From a virus: 64,000 nucleotides of DNA. The translations under genes were made by a program, and so were the position numbers. Shown here piece after piece: positions 62,978 through 64,000 of the stretch (within the stretch, counting starts at the first letter, position 1; each line of letters begins with the position of its first letter). The stretch lies in IMG/VR virus record IMGVR_UViG_3300044679_000029, positions 1 to 64,000 of that record, one strand, 5' to 3'. Under the pieces are notes generated by a model. That model did no database searches. It was not told the origin of the DNA and saw only the letters and a list, made by a program, of their open reading frames with translations.

Positions 62978-64000
62978 TTAACTTCCAGAGAGATTATAGC
63001 CAGTGACGCCTAGAAGACTGCCGCCGCCCACGAGCAAAGATTGTGATTCCTGATTGAGTAGCGAACTAACTAGAGACTGGACAGATATAGAGTGTGCTAA
63101 AGCCGAATTAGCGGAACTGTAGTAGCTACAGAAATTCGAGTCTAAGAATATAGTACTGTTGCCATAGTCGCTGCGGGTGATAACAGCGTCAGTAATCGTA
63201 TTAACGCCACCATTCCAGGTTAACTTTGAACCAGTAGCATCCGGGCTTGACCAAACACTAATATCGGTTGGAAATGGGGAAGACGAAGTTATGAACGGAA
63301 TTGAGCTAGATAGGGTTGTTGAGGCTGAAGCGGTGCCTTGAGCAGATAAGTTCATTCCTGATACTGAAGTTGGGGGTGGAATATTTAGAATACAAGATGG
63401 AAAAAAGCTCGCCCCAACACGGCCGCCAACAGGCCCAAATTGCGGTATGATTTGGGTAGCCGGGCTATAGGATAATACATTGAATGTATCCTGATACGAA
63501 ATTATACCGGTCGTCCGTGGCGCTAGTGTTCCCTGATACGCGTAGGGCAGATCTGATGGAGTCCCGATCGAATACGTTACTGTTTGTCCGGTTTCAGTTG
63601 GACCGAGAGGAAAGTAGTTTGGGGGTGCTAGATTAATAGCATTGGCAAGCGATAGCGAATTTGTCGCGATAGGAATTAGTAGTGGACTACCAGAATTGTA
63701 TGTTCCGTAGCCACCAGTAATTTTAATAAACGCGTTAGTGGGTATAACGAGACTATTTAATGCACCAGCCTGATCAGTAAATTTTGTGGCGTTTAATATT
63801 GAATTCCATGTCGCTGGGTATGTATTAAACTTTATGGATGCTGGTGTTAAACTTGCGGCATACAAATATTGCCACGCTGAAGACGCCATTGCGTTTAGAG
63901 GATTAGGATTTAGAACATTTAAGTCGTTAGGAGAAGCTATTCGGAGTAGAACTTCTATTGGTCCGTCTACACTTCCAGTCCTTAGAATAACGAAGCTATT
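62978..64000 (-). CDS. Partial large virion protein, at least 340 aa
   Basis: The frame is open from the window end: 37 codons (starting NSFVILRTGSVDGPIEV) precede the first internal ATG at 63889, which has no ribosome-binding site, so the true start lies beyond 64000. Ser/Thr/Asn/Pro-rich beta structure without charged clusters fits a tail-fibre, tail-spike or baseplate protein. Its C-terminus ends T-G-Y-N-L-S-G-S. Confidence 0.6.
   Translation of the reverse strand, partial: NSFVILRTGSVDGPIEVLLRIASPNDLNVLNPNPLNAMASSAWQYLYAASLTPASIKFNTYPATWNSILNATKFTDQAGALNSLVIPTNAFIKITGGYGTYNSGSPLLIPIATNSLSLANAINLAPPNYFPLGPTETGQTVTYSIGTPSDLPYAYQGTLAPRTTGIISYQDTFNVLSYSPATQIIPQFGPVGGRVGASFFPSCILNIPPPTSVSGMNLSAQGTASASTTLSSSIPFITSSSPFPTDISVWSSPDATGSKLTWNGGVNTITDAVITRSDYGNSTIFLDSNFCSYYSSANSALAHSISVQSLVSSLLNQESQSLLVGGGSLLGVTGYNLSGS

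Noticed and set aside
1-64000. Prophage or integrative element
   Set aside because: No integrase, excisionase, repressor, attachment repeats or host flanking genes seen; uS12 is embedded among phage small genes with phage promoters.

Overview
The window is a 64 kb internal piece of the genome of a large tailed double-stranded DNA phage (Caudoviricetes). Direct evidence: a terminase large subunit, a portal protein, an HK97-fold-like major capsid protein with a prohead protease, tail-fibre and collagen-like proteins, a T4-type lysozyme and a phage-style family A DNA polymerase, packed densely and with overlapping start and stop codons. No integrase, repressor or attachment site is visible, so nothing suggests lysogeny. 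The host cannot be named from the sequence. The consensus TTGACA-N17-TATAcT promoters show that a sigma70-type bacterial RNA polymerase reads part of the genome. Both window ends cut through genes.

Layout. 1-0.7 kb: start of a minus-strand gene and two small plus-strand genes. 0.7-24.1 kb, minus strand: tail-fibre and collagen-like proteins (0.7-6.8 kb), capsid and decoration proteins (7.0-8.5 kb), a run of alanine/lysine-rich virion or scaffold candidates with the protease (8.5-21.5 kb), and the C-terminal half of an RNA polymerase beta-prime subunit (21.5-23.3 kb). 24.1-27.7 kb, plus strand: an operon of small proteins that includes an archaeal/eukaryotic-type peptidyl-tRNA hydrolase (Pth2). 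27.8-32.1 kb, minus strand: one giant gene that fuses RNA polymerase beta to the N-terminal, catalytic half of beta-prime. 32.2-36.2 kb, plus strand: small membrane proteins, ribosomal protein uS12, a tRNA-Leu and several unknowns. 36.25-36.77 kb: no gene, but a strongly structured RNA that starts at a phage-type promoter. 36.9-38.35 kb: five tandem paralogues made of 11-residue repeats. 38.57-38.9 kb: non-coding hairpins and inverted repeats, then a consensus promoter. 38.9-52.5 kb, mostly plus strand: portal, SNF2-type helicase, two RecB/Cas4-like nucleases, lysozyme, zinc-ribbon proteins and a DNA polymerase I with a uracil-DNA-glycosylase-like N-terminus; a sigma factor lies on the minus strand. 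52.5-60.4 kb: terminase (minus), small genes, and a MoxR AAA+ ATPase plus VWA/metallopeptidase pair (plus) that flanks two minus-strand virion candidates. 60.4-64 kb, minus strand: tail or adsorption proteins running off the end.

How it may work together. The phage encodes most of a cellular-type transcription machine (beta, split beta-prime, sigma) and has three promoter classes: consensus sigma70 sites (including the one before the sigma gene), a perfectly conserved TGGTATAAG element found eight times before plus-strand units, and a CTATAATT element before minus-strand genes, two of which (plus one plus-strand gene behind TGGTATAAG) look leaderless. This suggests a cascade from host RNA polymerase to phage sigma and RNA polymerase. 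uS12, Pth2 and tRNA-Leu form a scattered translation module. The strongest candidates for undescribed biology are the large structured RNA with its neighbouring hendecad-repeat gene family, the phage uS12 with an altered decoding-centre loop, and the beta/beta-prime fusion-split RNA polymerase.
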